Assembly: GCA_029781795.1 (NCBI GenBank)
Contig: JAKOWB010000372.1
Span: forward strand, 1-40,533
Direction of reading: 5' to 3'
DNA: 40,533 nt
Source: Pseudomonadota bacterium
Lineage (GTDB): Bacteria; Pseudomonadota; Alphaproteobacteria; Kiloniellales; JACOMY01
Positions within the stretch are counted from its first letter, which is position 1; the number at the start of each line of letters is the position of its first letter. Positions 32,014 through 38,458 of this stretch are shown here, in pieces. Position numbers and translations under genes: made by a program. Under the pieces are notes generated by a model. That model did no database searches. It saw nothing but the letters and a program-made list of their open reading frames with translations, and was not told the origin of the DNA.

Positions 32014-32415
32014 TCAGTGCGCCGGCGCGCCGCCGGGCAGGCCGCTGGCGGGCGGCTGGGACGCGCCGCCGCCGGCAGCAGCCGCCTCGATCCAGTCGAG
32101 CTGCCCACCGATGCCGAGCGCACCGAAGCATTCCTTCAGCGTGTCCAGCGTCTGGTCGCGGTCCTCGCCCTCGAGCTGGTAGAGCCGGAAGGCCAGGTTG
32201 AAGTCGGCGATCTTCATGCCGAGGTCACCCTTCACCAGCGTCTGCTTCAGCTTGCCGATCTTCTCGCCGAGCTCCTTGCGTTCGGCCAGCAGGCCGGCCA
32301 GCTCGCGGCAGGCCTTGAGGATCGTCTCCTTGCGCGCCTTGGAGTTCGAGAGCGTGCGCGGCGCGTCTTCCTGGAACTCGTCGCCGTCACCGTTGCCGTT
32401 TTTGCGTCTGGCCAT
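32014..32415 (-). CDS. Coiled-coil protein, unknown (133 aa)
   Basis: It begins MARRKNGNGDGDEFQEDAPR. The core ILKACRELAGLLAERKELGE, then KIGKLKQTLVKGDLGMKIAD and FNLAFRLYQLEGEDRDQTLD is a helical coiled coil, followed by ALGIGGQLDW and a Gly/Ala/Pro-rich tail. The coiled-coil-plus-ALG.G.QLDW arrangement recurs in alphaproteobacterial phage early operons, and it is GapR-like in general shape, but I cannot assign it. No catalytic motif. Part of the leftward early operon. Confidence 0.7.
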   Translation of the reverse strand: MARRKNGNGDGDEFQEDAPRTLSNSKARKETILKACRELAGLLAERKELGEKIGKLKQTLVKGDLGMKIADFNLAFRLYQLEGEDRDQTLDTLKECFGALGIGGQLDWIEAAAAGGGASQPPASGLPGGAPAH

Positions 32416-32573
32416 TAGGCCCTCCTGGTCGTTGAGGTTGTCGGGGGCTCGCTCGCCTTGGCGGAGAGATGTGCCGGCCCGAAGGCCGCCGGCCGCTGCC
32501 GCACTGCAGGCGTGCTTGGTTCGCTCGGGCTGCCCCCGGTCGCCCGCTGGAGCACAGCGGCCGGCCGATTCAC
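32415..32573 (-). CDS. Possible 52-aa ORF, low confidence
   Basis: A GTG-started ORF that exactly bridges two genes: its GTG overlaps the stop of the 53-aa ORF (GTGA) and its stop overlaps the next ATG (TAATG). It reads VNRPAAVLQRATGGSPSEPS, then TPAVRQRPAAFGPAHLSAKA, rich in Pro, Ala and Ser with no predicted fold. The perfect operon geometry argues for it and the composition against. It may simply be spacer. Confidence 0.35.
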   Translation of the reverse strand: MNRPAAVLQRATGGSPSEPSTPAVRQRPAAFGPAHLSAKASEPPTTSTTRRA

Positions 32574-32731
32574 GAGATCCTTCCCTTGTGGCTGATGCGC
32601 TTCATGCTGGCGGCCCAGCGGGCTGCCAGGGTCTGGTGCAGGTCGGCGAGCTTCAGGTGGCCGGCCGCCTCGTCCCGGTGGTAGGCGAACATCACGCGGC
32701 GGATCCACTGGCGCAGGCCGGCAAGGGTCAT
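32570..32731 (-). CDS. Small basic protein (53 aa)
   Basis: It begins MTLAGLRQWIRRVMFAYHRD and continues EAAGHLKLADLHQTLAARWA to a basic end (KRISHKGRIS). ATGA overlap with the upstream HTH gene indicates a real, coupled gene. Amphipathic helices with several basic residues could bind nucleic acid or a host protein. No family recognised. Confidence 0.6.
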   Translation of the reverse strand: MTLAGLRQWIRRVMFAYHRDEAAGHLKLADLHQTLAARWAASMKRISHKGRIS

Positions 32732-33066
32732 CGGTCGATCGTCTCCAGTCGGCGCTGCCGGGCCTCGAGGTGGCGCTGCATCGTCTGCAGCAGCTCGAGG
32801 GTCAGCCGCTCGGCTTCGGGGTCGCTTTCCCGGTCGGCTTCCAGCCAGCGCAGCGCGGCTGCGCGGAGCTCGGGGATCTCTCGCGCCAGCGCCAGGAAGT
32901 TCGGCAGGTTTGGCAGGCTCTCGCCGGCCCGCCAGTTCTCGACCTGGCGCGGCACGCAGCCGACGTCGCGGGCAAGCTGCTTCGCCGGCCGCGGGTCGGC
33001 GACGACGGCCTGGCGGACGACGTCCGGCAGCTCGCGCTCGATCAGGGCCAGCGAAATGGATTTCAT
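32728..33066 (-). CDS. HTH protein (possible CII-like or early regulator)
   Basis: A 112-aa protein starting MKSISLALIERELPDVVRQA; the helix-turn-helix is AKQLARDVGCVPRQVENWRA at about 42, followed by NLPNFLALAREIPELRAAAL. Ribosome site GGGGCGGAAG precedes the ATG at 33066; a longer ORF to 33108 has no such site. It follows the cro region in the leftward operon, the place of cII or cIII in lambdoid phages, and has a helical C-terminus (LQTMQRHLEARQRRLETIDR) that could oligomerise. Role inferred from HTH only. Confidence 0.72.
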   Translation of the reverse strand: MKSISLALIERELPDVVRQAVVADPRPAKQLARDVGCVPRQVENWRAGESLPNLPNFLALAREIPELRAAALRWLEADRESDPEAERLTLELLQTMQRHLEARQRRLETIDR

Positions 33067-33137
33067 CTTCCGCCCCCGAAGATTTCGGTGGGCCGGTCCG
33101 AACGACATTGCGCGATCTCCTCTGCATGGTTGGCGCC

Positions 33138-33446
33138 ATGCGGAGGCGGCAGCGCGGAGGAGACGGAAGCGACGTTGAGTTCAGGGCTCGCAGGCTGGAA
33201 CCTGCGGCAGAGGCCAGCGCCCGCGTGATGGCGAGAGCGCAGGCCGACAGGGTGATCGAGAAAATCAGAGCGGGGCGCGCCGACATGGCGAGGGATCGGG
33301 ACCTCGCGGCCGACGCGCCCCTGCCCTACCATCGGAGGGGGCAAGCAACCGATGGAGGGACGGGTGATCGAGAGGCTATTCAGGGAAGACGGGGACGAGA
33401 GCTGGTTCATCGCCGACAAGCCCCTGGTGGGGACCGCGGTGATTGA
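33138..33446 (+). CDS. Possible small plus-strand ORF, low confidence
   Basis: A 102-codon ORF beginning MRRRQRGGDGSDVEFRARRL, with a helical, Ala/Arg-rich middle (ASARVMARAQADRVIEKIRA), which looks protein-like. Its last third is overlapped out of frame by the 85-aa gene and reads as arginine/glycine-rich noise. No good ribosome site is seen. It lies opposite the upstream region of the HTH gene; it may be non-coding. Confidence 0.3.
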   Translation: MRRRQRGGDGSDVEFRARRLEPAAEASARVMARAQADRVIEKIRAGRADMARDRDLAADAPLPYHRRGQATDGGTGDREAIQGRRGRELVHRRQAPGGDRGD

Positions 33447-33609
33447 CGACAGCGACGGCGCCTCTGTGCTGCTCATTTTCCACCTTGACCGGGGCGGCCG
33501 GGATCAGCCGGCGCAGGTGCGCTTCTCTCTGTCGCCGGAACGGGCCCGGCGCGTAGCCGCGCATCTAATCGAGCGGGCAGAAGCAATTGCGACCGGTCGT
33601 CGGCATTGA
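33352..33609 (+). CDS. Small plus-strand protein (85 aa), unknown
   Basis: A well-formed ORF: MEGRVIERLFREDGDESWFI, then VLLIFHLDRGGRDQPAQVRF and SLSPERARRVAAHLIERAEA. The mixed alpha/beta pattern and a GGAGGGGG site 11 nt upstream support it; a GTG start four codons on is the alternative. It overlaps the 3' end of the minus-strand 169-aa gene by 137 bp in convergent orientation, inside the otherwise leftward early operon. No family recognised. Confidence 0.6.
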   Translation: MEGRVIERLFREDGDESWFIADKPLVGTAVIDDSDGASVLLIFHLDRGGRDQPAQVRFSLSPERARRVAAHLIERAEAIATGRRH

Positions 33610-33982
33610 TCGCCAGGTGGATGCTGTCGCCGGCGACCTCGATGGCGATGTGCAGGCCTGGGATGGTGATTACGGCGTGGCGCTGCAGGGCCGCCGCCCT
33701 GTCCCAGAGCCGGCTCATGGCTTCGACATCCGCCCTGTTCTGCTTGACCGCCGCCGCGCCGATGGCCGCGTCGTCGTCCCGCAGGAAGGCGTAGAAGGCC
33801 CGCACGGCGTCGAGGCGGTCGGCGGTGCTGCCCTCCATCGTGGTGGTGAGGGCCAGCGCCTCCGCGGCGGCCTTGCGGTCCGGCATCGCCCGCAGCTCGT
33901 CGGCCAGCGCATGGGCCTCGCGCAGCCGGCCAGTCGGCTTGCCGCGCGCGTACTGGAGGGCAAGTTGCCGGGTCGCGTCCAT
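33473..33982 (-). CDS. Early protein downstream of cro, unknown (169 aa)
   Basis: It begins MDATRQLALQYARGKPTGRL, has a helical region (MPDRKAAAEALALTTTMEGS) and a strand-rich end (VITIPGLHIAIEVAGDSIHL). The start sits in GTGATGG, overlapping the cro stop. The last 40 residues lie opposite the plus-strand 85-aa gene and are Pro/Ala/Arg-rich, so the natural end may be less important. Function unknown; its place directly after cro suggests an immediate-early role. Confidence 0.6.
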   Translation of the reverse strand: MDATRQLALQYARGKPTGRLREAHALADELRAMPDRKAAAEALALTTTMEGSTADRLDAVRAFYAFLRDDDAAIGAAAVKQNRADVEAMSRLWDRAAALQRHAVITIPGLHIAIEVAGDSIHLAINADDRSQLLLPARLDARLRAGPVPATERSAPAPADPGRPGQGGK

Positions 33983-34209
33983 CACGCCGCCTCGGCGCCA
34001 GGCTGGGGCGCAGGCGCGGCGGGAGGGGCCATGAAGTCGTTGGCGGTGACGGCTCCGGCGGTCTCCTGACGGATCAGCTCCAGCTCGGCGCGGCGCGGCA
34101 TGCGCGACCCAGCCAGCCAGTTGGAGACGGCGGCGCGGGTGCGGCCGATGCGCCGGCCGAACTCGGCGGCGGTGAGGTTTTCGGCGGCGAGCCAGTCTGA
34201 GAGCTTCAT
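33982..34209 (-). CDS. Cro-like repressor
   Basis: A 75-aa HTH protein: MKLSDWLAAENLTAAEFGRR followed by IGRTRAAVSNWLAGSRMPRR, the XRE/Cro helix-turn-helix with recognition helix TRAAVSNWLAG. A disordered Ala/Pro tail follows. It is divergent from the S24 repressor and starts only about 2 nt from the predicted transcription start of the leftward promoter, so the mRNA may be leaderless. By analogy it lowers repressor and early transcription to commit to lysis. Confidence 0.85.
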   Translation of the reverse strand: MKLSDWLAAENLTAAEFGRRIGRTRAAVSNWLAGSRMPRRAELELIRQETAGAVTANDFMAPPAAPAPQPGAEAA

Positions 34210-34273
34210 GTCAACGGAAGGTAAACGATACGTGGACTTGCGTCAACAGTCCGTGCAATCGCCTTCCGTCAAC
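34210..34273 (-). promoter_or_regulatory. Leftward early promoter with operators
   Basis: Minus strand: -35 TTGACG (34246-34241), 17-bp spacer, -10 TACCTT (34223-34218). An imperfect 16-bp palindrome GTTGAC-N4-GTCCAC occupies 34247-34232 over the -35 and spacer, and single GTTGAC half-sites occur at 34273-34268 and 34215-34210, the latter over the predicted start site. The arrangement suits repression by the adjacent S24 repressor and Cro. Confidence 0.7.
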
Positions 34274-34285
34274 ATATCGGCGACC

Positions 34286-34963
34286 ATGCGCGCCATGCAG
34301 AATCGTCTCAAGGAGCTGCGCGAGCGCGCGGGCATGAGCCAAGAGGCACTTGGCGATAAGGTCGGCGCCTCCAAGCAGCAGATCAGCATGCTCGAAAACG
34401 GGCATCGCCGCCTGACGCAGGACTGGCTAGTCAAGCTGTCACAGGCATTGGGGGTGTCCGTAGCCCATCTACTCGGCGAAGCGCCAACCACCTCGCCGCC
34501 GGCATCTGAAGTGCGCCCGGCCGACGACCACCAGCCAATTGCTGCTGGCGTGCTGCCTCGCGACGTGCCTGTCTTGGGGACCGCGGTCGGTGGCGCGGCA
34601 GGGGACTTCGAGGTGAACGGCGACGTGGTTGACATGGTGCGCCGGCCGCCCGGTCTGGCCGGCGCCAAGGGCATCTTCGCCCTCTACGTTCAGAACGACA
34701 GCATGGCGCCCTGGCGTATGCCCGGCGGGCTGGTCTACATCAACCCTAACAAGCCGGCGAGGCCAGGCGATCACGTCGTTGTCGAACTGAAGGCCAGCGA
34801 TGGTGAGCCCCGTCCAGCGTTCCTAAAGAAGCTGGTATCGCTAGGAGGCTCATCCATCCGCCTTGAGCAATACAATCCGCCGCGCGATGACCTTTACACG
34901 CCCGCCAACCTCATCCATCGAATTTTGCGGGTGATCGAGTGGGAGGAGATGCTGGGTATCTAG
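34286..34963 (+). CDS. CI/LexA-type phage repressor (HTH + S24 protease)
   Basis: A 225-aa protein (or 222 aa from ATG 34295). N-terminal XRE HTH: LKELRERAGMSQEALGDKVG then ASKQQISMLENGHRRL. The linker leads to the S24 region: VPVLGTAVGGAAGDFEVNGD with a likely A105-G106 self-cleavage bond, VQNDSMAP with catalytic Ser139, and AFLKKLVSLGG with the Lys at about 181. It should maintain lysogeny and be inactivated by RecA-stimulated autocleavage. It is transcribed rightward, between two promoter/operator blocks. No strong ribosome site was seen. Confidence 0.92.
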   Translation: MRAMQNRLKELRERAGMSQEALGDKVGASKQQISMLENGHRRLTQDWLVKLSQALGVSVAHLLGEAPTTSPPASEVRPADDHQPIAAGVLPRDVPVLGTAVGGAAGDFEVNGDVVDMVRRPPGLAGAKGIFALYVQNDSMAPWRMPGGLVYINPNKPARPGDHVVVELKASDGEPRPAFLKKLVSLGGSSIRLEQYNPPRDDLYTPANLIHRILRVIEWEEMLGI

Positions 34964-35229
34964 CCCATTAAACGCCGGGCAAGAGAGACGAGGGGTGGAG
35001 CGGCAGCACCAGCGACCATCCAATAAAACCCTTCTCTCCACCACCGGAACCGAATCCAGGTGTCGAAGTAAGAGCCCCCGTCTGCGCCGCTGCCCGCTTG
35101 GTGCGCTACAAAGCCGATAACAACCCCCGCTGCACCAGCCAGAAGGCAGACCAGCACCCAGCCTATCGCCCTGCGATTCCGCCGCGCCCATTCTCGCGCG
35201 GACTGCCGCTGATCCGTGCTTCCCGACAT
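34960..35229 (-). CDS. Small membrane protein beside the repressor
   Basis: An 89-aa protein with a basic N-terminus (MSGSTDQRQSAREWARRNRR), one strong membrane helix (AIGWVLVCLLAGAAGVVIGF) and a second weaker one (FYWMVAGAAAPPLVSLA). A GGGAGGG ribosome site precedes ATG 35229. It converges on the repressor with a 4-nt overlap and sits alone on the minus strand between the repressor and the rightward promoter. Small membrane proteins beside a repressor are often lysogeny-expressed exclusion factors; here this is inference. Confidence 0.65.
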   Translation of the reverse strand: MSGSTDQRQSAREWARRNRRAIGWVLVCLLAGAAGVVIGFVAHQAGSGADGGSYFDTWIRFRWWREGFYWMVAGAAAPPLVSLARRLMG

Positions 35230-35287
35230 AGGCAACCCTCCCGCCTGAACGATGGCGCGCCCGGCCGCGCTTGTCAGTCGTCGTTTT

Positions 35288-35330
35288 GTTGACTTTTCCT
35301 GTTGACGTTAGTCCACGGTCTGTTTACATT
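35288..35330 (+). promoter_or_regulatory. Rightward early promoter with operators, copy of the cro promoter
   Basis: -35 TTGACG (35302-35307), 17-bp spacer, -10 TACATT (35325-35330). The palindrome GTTGAC-GTTA-GTCCAC lies at 35301-35316 and an extra GTTGAC at 35288-35293, 13 bp upstream. Over 33 bp it matches the leftward promoter at 26 positions, so the same repressor should control both. It drives the operon beginning at 35362. Confidence 0.72.
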
Positions 35331-35361
35331 CCCTCCATCACCTCCCCGATGGAGCCAGCCG

Positions 35362-35628
35362 ATGCAGACCGAAATCCAGATCATCGACCAGCAGATCGAC
35401 GCGGTGCGCGCCGTTTTGTTCGGCCGCGTGAAGTGCATTCCCCAGGGCTACGTCGGCTGGGGCAACGCCTGGGCGCGCAACGCCGACCTCAGGGAGCGCG
35501 AGACGGCGCTGTTCATTCAGCGCGCCGAGGCTCAGGAGCGCGTCTATGCCGCTGAGGCGAAGGCCGTCCGTCTTGAGCAGACCCGGCAGCGGCGCGCGTG
35601 GCGCCGGGCTGCCCAGGCCGCAGCCTAA
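35362..35628 (+). CDS. Small early protein, unknown (88 aa)
   Basis: It begins MQTEIQIIDQQIDAVRAVLF and has a charged coiled-coil second half (EAQERVYAAEAKAVRLEQTR) ending in basic residues. The GGAG ribosome site is 7 nt before the ATG. First gene of the rightward early operon, about 25 nt after the predicted transcription start. No family recognised. An identical 16-bp leader precedes the next gene. Confidence 0.7.
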   Translation: MQTEIQIIDQQIDAVRAVLFGRVKCIPQGYVGWGNAWARNADLRERETALFIQRAEAQERVYAAEAKAVRLEQTRQRRAWRRAAQAAA

Positions 35629-35639
35629 GGAGCCAGCCG

Positions 35640-36101
35640 ATGCACTCCCTCCACCCGCACCTTCACCTGATCGCCGACCACCGCGCGCTGCTGAGCTTCG
35701 CCGGCGCCACCCGCTACTACCGCGACCAGATCGCGGCCCTGCGGCAGCCCGGCGGCGACAAGGCGCTGGCGACCGCCTGCCAGGAGGCGCTCGACGGCCT
35801 GGACGACCTGCTGTCCCGCACGCTGGAGCGCGCCGAGAGCGAGATCGAGGCGCGGATCGAGGCGGCCGAGAGCGTCGACGGCCGGATGAAGCGTCTGGGC
35901 GAGCTGCGCGCCGCCAGCCAGGAGAACGCCACGGCCCGCGAGGCGCTGGAGAGCCGCTACGGCGTGCAGGACCGCAACTACTGGAGCGAGCGCCGCGGTC
36001 TTGAGGACGCGATGGCCCGGATCAGCGCCGAGTGGCGGCAGATCGAGCAGAGCCTGCAGGCCGACATGGCCGAGGCGGCTGCGCTGCGGGCGGCGGAGTG
36101 A
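35640..36101 (+). CDS. Helical early protein, unknown (153 aa)
   Basis: It begins MHSLHPHLHLIADHRALLSF and is then almost entirely coiled coil (ALDGLDDLLSRTLERAESEI; ARISAEWRQIEQSLQADMAE). Ribosome site GGAGCC, in a 16-bp leader identical to that of the preceding gene. Glutamate/arginine-rich coiled-coil phage early proteins can be host-interaction factors or DNA-binding organisers, but nothing here decides. No cysteines or catalytic motif. Confidence 0.68.
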   Translation: MHSLHPHLHLIADHRALLSFAGATRYYRDQIAALRQPGGDKALATACQEALDGLDDLLSRTLERAESEIEARIEAAESVDGRMKRLGELRAASQENATAREALESRYGVQDRNYWSERRGLEDAMARISAEWRQIEQSLQADMAEAAALRAAE

Positions 36102-36106
36102 GGAAG

Positions 36107-36433
36107 ATGCTGACCTGCCCACACTGCGGTAAGGCGCTTGGCAGTTCTAGCGCGGTCTGCGACTGCCAGCGGAAGCCGGTGAACAACGATGGTGGCCCCG
36201 CCTTCCCTGTGGAAGGCCGCGCCTACGGCGACGCCCTAGGCGGCCAGCTTCACCACGGCATGACCCTTCGCGATTGGTTCGCCGGGCAGGCGCTGGCGGG
36301 CTGGCTGGCGAGCTATTGCGACACTCCCTGCCACCCGGCCGACAACAGTCCCGATGCGCGCCTCTCGGTCGCGCGCGCTTCCTACGATATGGCCGACGCC
36401 ATGCTGGCCGAGCGCGCGAAGGGGAAGCCCTGA
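36107..36433 (+). CDS. Zinc-ribbon-like early protein with a GMTLRDWFAGQAL motif
   Basis: A 108-aa protein. N-terminus MLTCPHCGKALGSSSAVCDC is a short treble-clef-like cysteine cluster (C-x2-C...C-x-C). The second half GMTLRDWFAGQALAGWLASY is a motif I have seen in many phage early proteins of unknown function (M.LRD.FA..A). AGGAAG ribosome site. Role unknown. Confidence 0.7.
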   Translation: MLTCPHCGKALGSSSAVCDCQRKPVNNDGGPAFPVEGRAYGDALGGQLHHGMTLRDWFAGQALAGWLASYCDTPCHPADNSPDARLSVARASYDMADAMLAERAKGKP

Positions 36434-36561
36434 TGCCCTCCCTCCGCACCATCGCCCAGGTCATCGCCGAGGCCGTCGTCTTCTGGGGCTGCCTCGCGGT
36501 CGTCGGCTTCGTCTTCCTGGTGCTGGCGCCGGCCGCCATGACGACGGCGGTGCTGCCGTGA
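36433..36561 (+). CDS. Small single-pass membrane protein (42 aa)
   Basis: MPSLRTIAQVIAEAVVFWGC, then LAVVGFVFLVLAPAAMTTAV: one hydrophobic helix after a short amphipathic N-terminus. Its ATG overlaps the preceding stop, and its own stop overlaps the GTG of the nuclease gene (GTGA), so it is a coupled member of the operon. No family recognised. Confidence 0.6.
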   Translation: MPSLRTIAQVIAEAVVFWGCLAVVGFVFLVLAPAAMTTAVLP

Positions 36562-37508
36562 AGGCCGGCGTCTTCAACCTCGGCACGCGTGCCTACCTGC
36601 TGGACCAGGTCGGCGAAGTCCCGACCTTCTCCCGCTCGATCGGCAAGCTGCTGGTCACGCGCTCGCCGCGCCATGCCTGGTTCGCGCACCCGCGGCTGAA
36701 CCCCGCCTGGCAGGCCGAGGACGCGACGAAGTTCGACCTGGGCAAGGCCGGGCACGCCCTGCTGCTCGGCAGCGAGGAACGCTTCGCCATCATCGACGCC
36801 GGCGACTGGCGGACCAAGGCGGCGAAGGAAGCGCGCGAGGAGGCATTGCTGGCCGACCTGCTGCCGATCCTCGCCCCCAACTGGCCGCAGGTGCAGAACA
36901 TGGTCCGCGCCGTCCGCGCACAGCTGGACCAGCACCAGGAAGCCGCCGACGCCTTCACCAGCGGCAAGCCCGAGCAGACGCTGGTCTGGCAGGAACAGGG
37001 CGTCTGGTGCCGCGCTCGCCTCGACTGGCTGCCGCACAGCGGCCCCTTCTTCGACGACTTCAAGACCACCGGCAACGCCGCGCCCGATGTCTGGGGCGAC
37101 CGCGTGTTCTTCGAGACCGGCGGCGACGTCCAGGCGGCGCTCTACCGGCGCGGCATTCGGGCCCTGAAGCTGCACGCCGCCCCAGTCTTCCGCTTCGTCG
37201 TCGCCGAGCTCGAGCCGCCCTTCTGCGTCTGCGTCGTCCAGCCGACGCCGGGCGCCCTCGACATGGCCGACCGCAAGCTGGACCGCGCCCTGGCGCTCTG
37301 GCGCTGGTGCAGCGAGCAGGGCCGCTGGCCGGGCTATCCCTCCCGCACCTGCCACGTCGACCCGCCGGCCTGGCACGAGAACCGCTTTCTGCAGGCCGAG
37401 GAGCGCGACGAATCATTGCGCTCGATGGGCCGCACGCCCCGCGACGAATACCTGCACTGGCAGGCCCCGCCGAACTGGACCCCACCCGAGAGCAAGGAGA
37501 GCGCCTGA
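36558..37508 (+). CDS. PD-(D/E)XK exonuclease (RecE/exodeoxyribonuclease 8-like)
   Basis: A 316-aa protein starting at GTG 36558. The fold motifs are in order: GKAGHALLLGSEERFAIID with H66, CRARLDWLP with D156, FDDFKTTGNAAPD with D167 and K169 (the D-x-K core), and GGDVQAALYRRGI with Q192, the arrangement of phage exonucleases that resect DNA ends for recombination. It is paired with a RecA-like ATPase downstream (TGATG overlap), the usual exonuclease/annealing-protein operon. Confidence 0.85.
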   Translation: MKAGVFNLGTRAYLLDQVGEVPTFSRSIGKLLVTRSPRHAWFAHPRLNPAWQAEDATKFDLGKAGHALLLGSEERFAIIDAGDWRTKAAKEAREEALLADLLPILAPNWPQVQNMVRAVRAQLDQHQEAADAFTSGKPEQTLVWQEQGVWCRARLDWLPHSGPFFDDFKTTGNAAPDVWGDRVFFETGGDVQAALYRRGIRALKLHAAPVFRFVVAELEPPFCVCVVQPTPGALDMADRKLDRALALWRWCSEQGRWPGYPSRTCHVDPPAWHENRFLQAEERDESLRSMGRTPRDEYLHWQAPPNWTPPESKESA

Positions 37509-38458
37509 TGCCCTACGATTTCCGCCCTGCCGTGCGCGAGCAGACCTCGCTGCTGGTCGCCTTTGCCGGCCCGTCCGGCAGCGGCAAGACCTTCTCGGCC
37601 CTGGCCTTCGCCGAGGGCCTGGCCGCCGGCGGCAAGATCGCCTTCATCGACACCGAGGCAGGCCGCGCGCTGCACTACGCCGACCGTTTCAAGTTCGACC
37701 ACTGCGAGCTGCGGCCGCCCTTCCGGCCCGAGGCCTACACGGAGATCATCGCCGCGGCCGAGCGCGGCGGCTATCGCGTCATCGTGATCGACAGCATGTC
37801 GCACGAGTACGAGGGCGACGGCGGGATCCAGGACTGGGCTGCCGAGCTCGAGGCCAAGGGCACCAAGGCGCCGGGCAACTGGAAGCTGCCGAAGCTGGCG
37901 CACAAGCGGATGGTCAGCCGCCTGCTGCAGTGCCGCGCACACCTGGTCTTCTGCCTGCGCGCCGAGGAGAAGATCAAGATCGAGAAGGGCGACAACGGCA
38001 AGACCGTCGTCGTGCCGGTCGGCTGGCAGCCGCTCTGCGAGAAGCGGTTCATGTACGAGATGACGGCCAGCTTCCTGCTGAAGCCCGAGTACCCCGGCAT
38101 CCCGCACGCCATCAAGCTGCAGGACCAGCACCGCGCCGCCTTTCCGTCCGGCAAGCAGATCGGCCGCGAAGCCGGCGAGGCCCTGGCCGCCTGGGCCGGT
38201 GGCGGCGCCGAACCGGTGAAGGACGCCGGCGCCGAGCTCTACGACACCGGCATGCGGAACGCCGAGCAGGGCACCGAGGCGCTGAAGGCCTGGTACGAGG
38301 GCCTGGCGCGCGACCGCAAGCTGCTGATCCGCGGCCGCCTGCAGGATCTCAAGGACGTCGCTGAGCTGGTCGACAGCCGCGGCAACGATCTGTCCTTCGA
38401 TGGACCGGCGGGCCAGGCGGCGGATGCGCCGGCCGGCGAGCAGCAGGTGGCGGCGTGA
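37508..38458 (+). CDS. RecA-like AAA ATPase, phage recombinase (Sak4-like)
   Basis: A 316-aa ATPase. LVAFAGPSGSGKTFSALAFA contains Walker A (21-28), KIAFIDTEAGRALHYADRF follows, and YRVIVIDSMSHEYEGDGG at 89 is Walker B. LVFCLRAEEKIKIEKGD resembles sensor strands in RecA-like single-strand annealing ATPases. The C-terminal 90 residues are a helical tail. With the neighbouring exonuclease it forms a recombination pair; whether it acts as an annealing protein like Sak4 or another ATPase is inferred from fold and context. Confidence 0.82.
   Translation: MPYDFRPAVREQTSLLVAFAGPSGSGKTFSALAFAEGLAAGGKIAFIDTEAGRALHYADRFKFDHCELRPPFRPEAYTEIIAAAERGGYRVIVIDSMSHEYEGDGGIQDWAAELEAKGTKAPGNWKLPKLAHKRMVSRLLQCRAHLVFCLRAEEKIKIEKGDNGKTVVVPVGWQPLCEKRFMYEMTASFLLKPEYPGIPHAIKLQDQHRAAFPSGKQIGREAGEALAAWAGGGAEPVKDAGAELYDTGMRNAEQGTEALKAWYEGLARDRKLLIRGRLQDLKDVAELVDSRGNDLSFDGPAGQAADAPAGEQQVAA

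Noticed and set aside
33063..33476. 137-aa minus-strand ORF between the HTH gene and the cro operon
   Set aside because: Serine/proline-rich, without ribosome site; the plus-strand frames in the same place are more protein-like.
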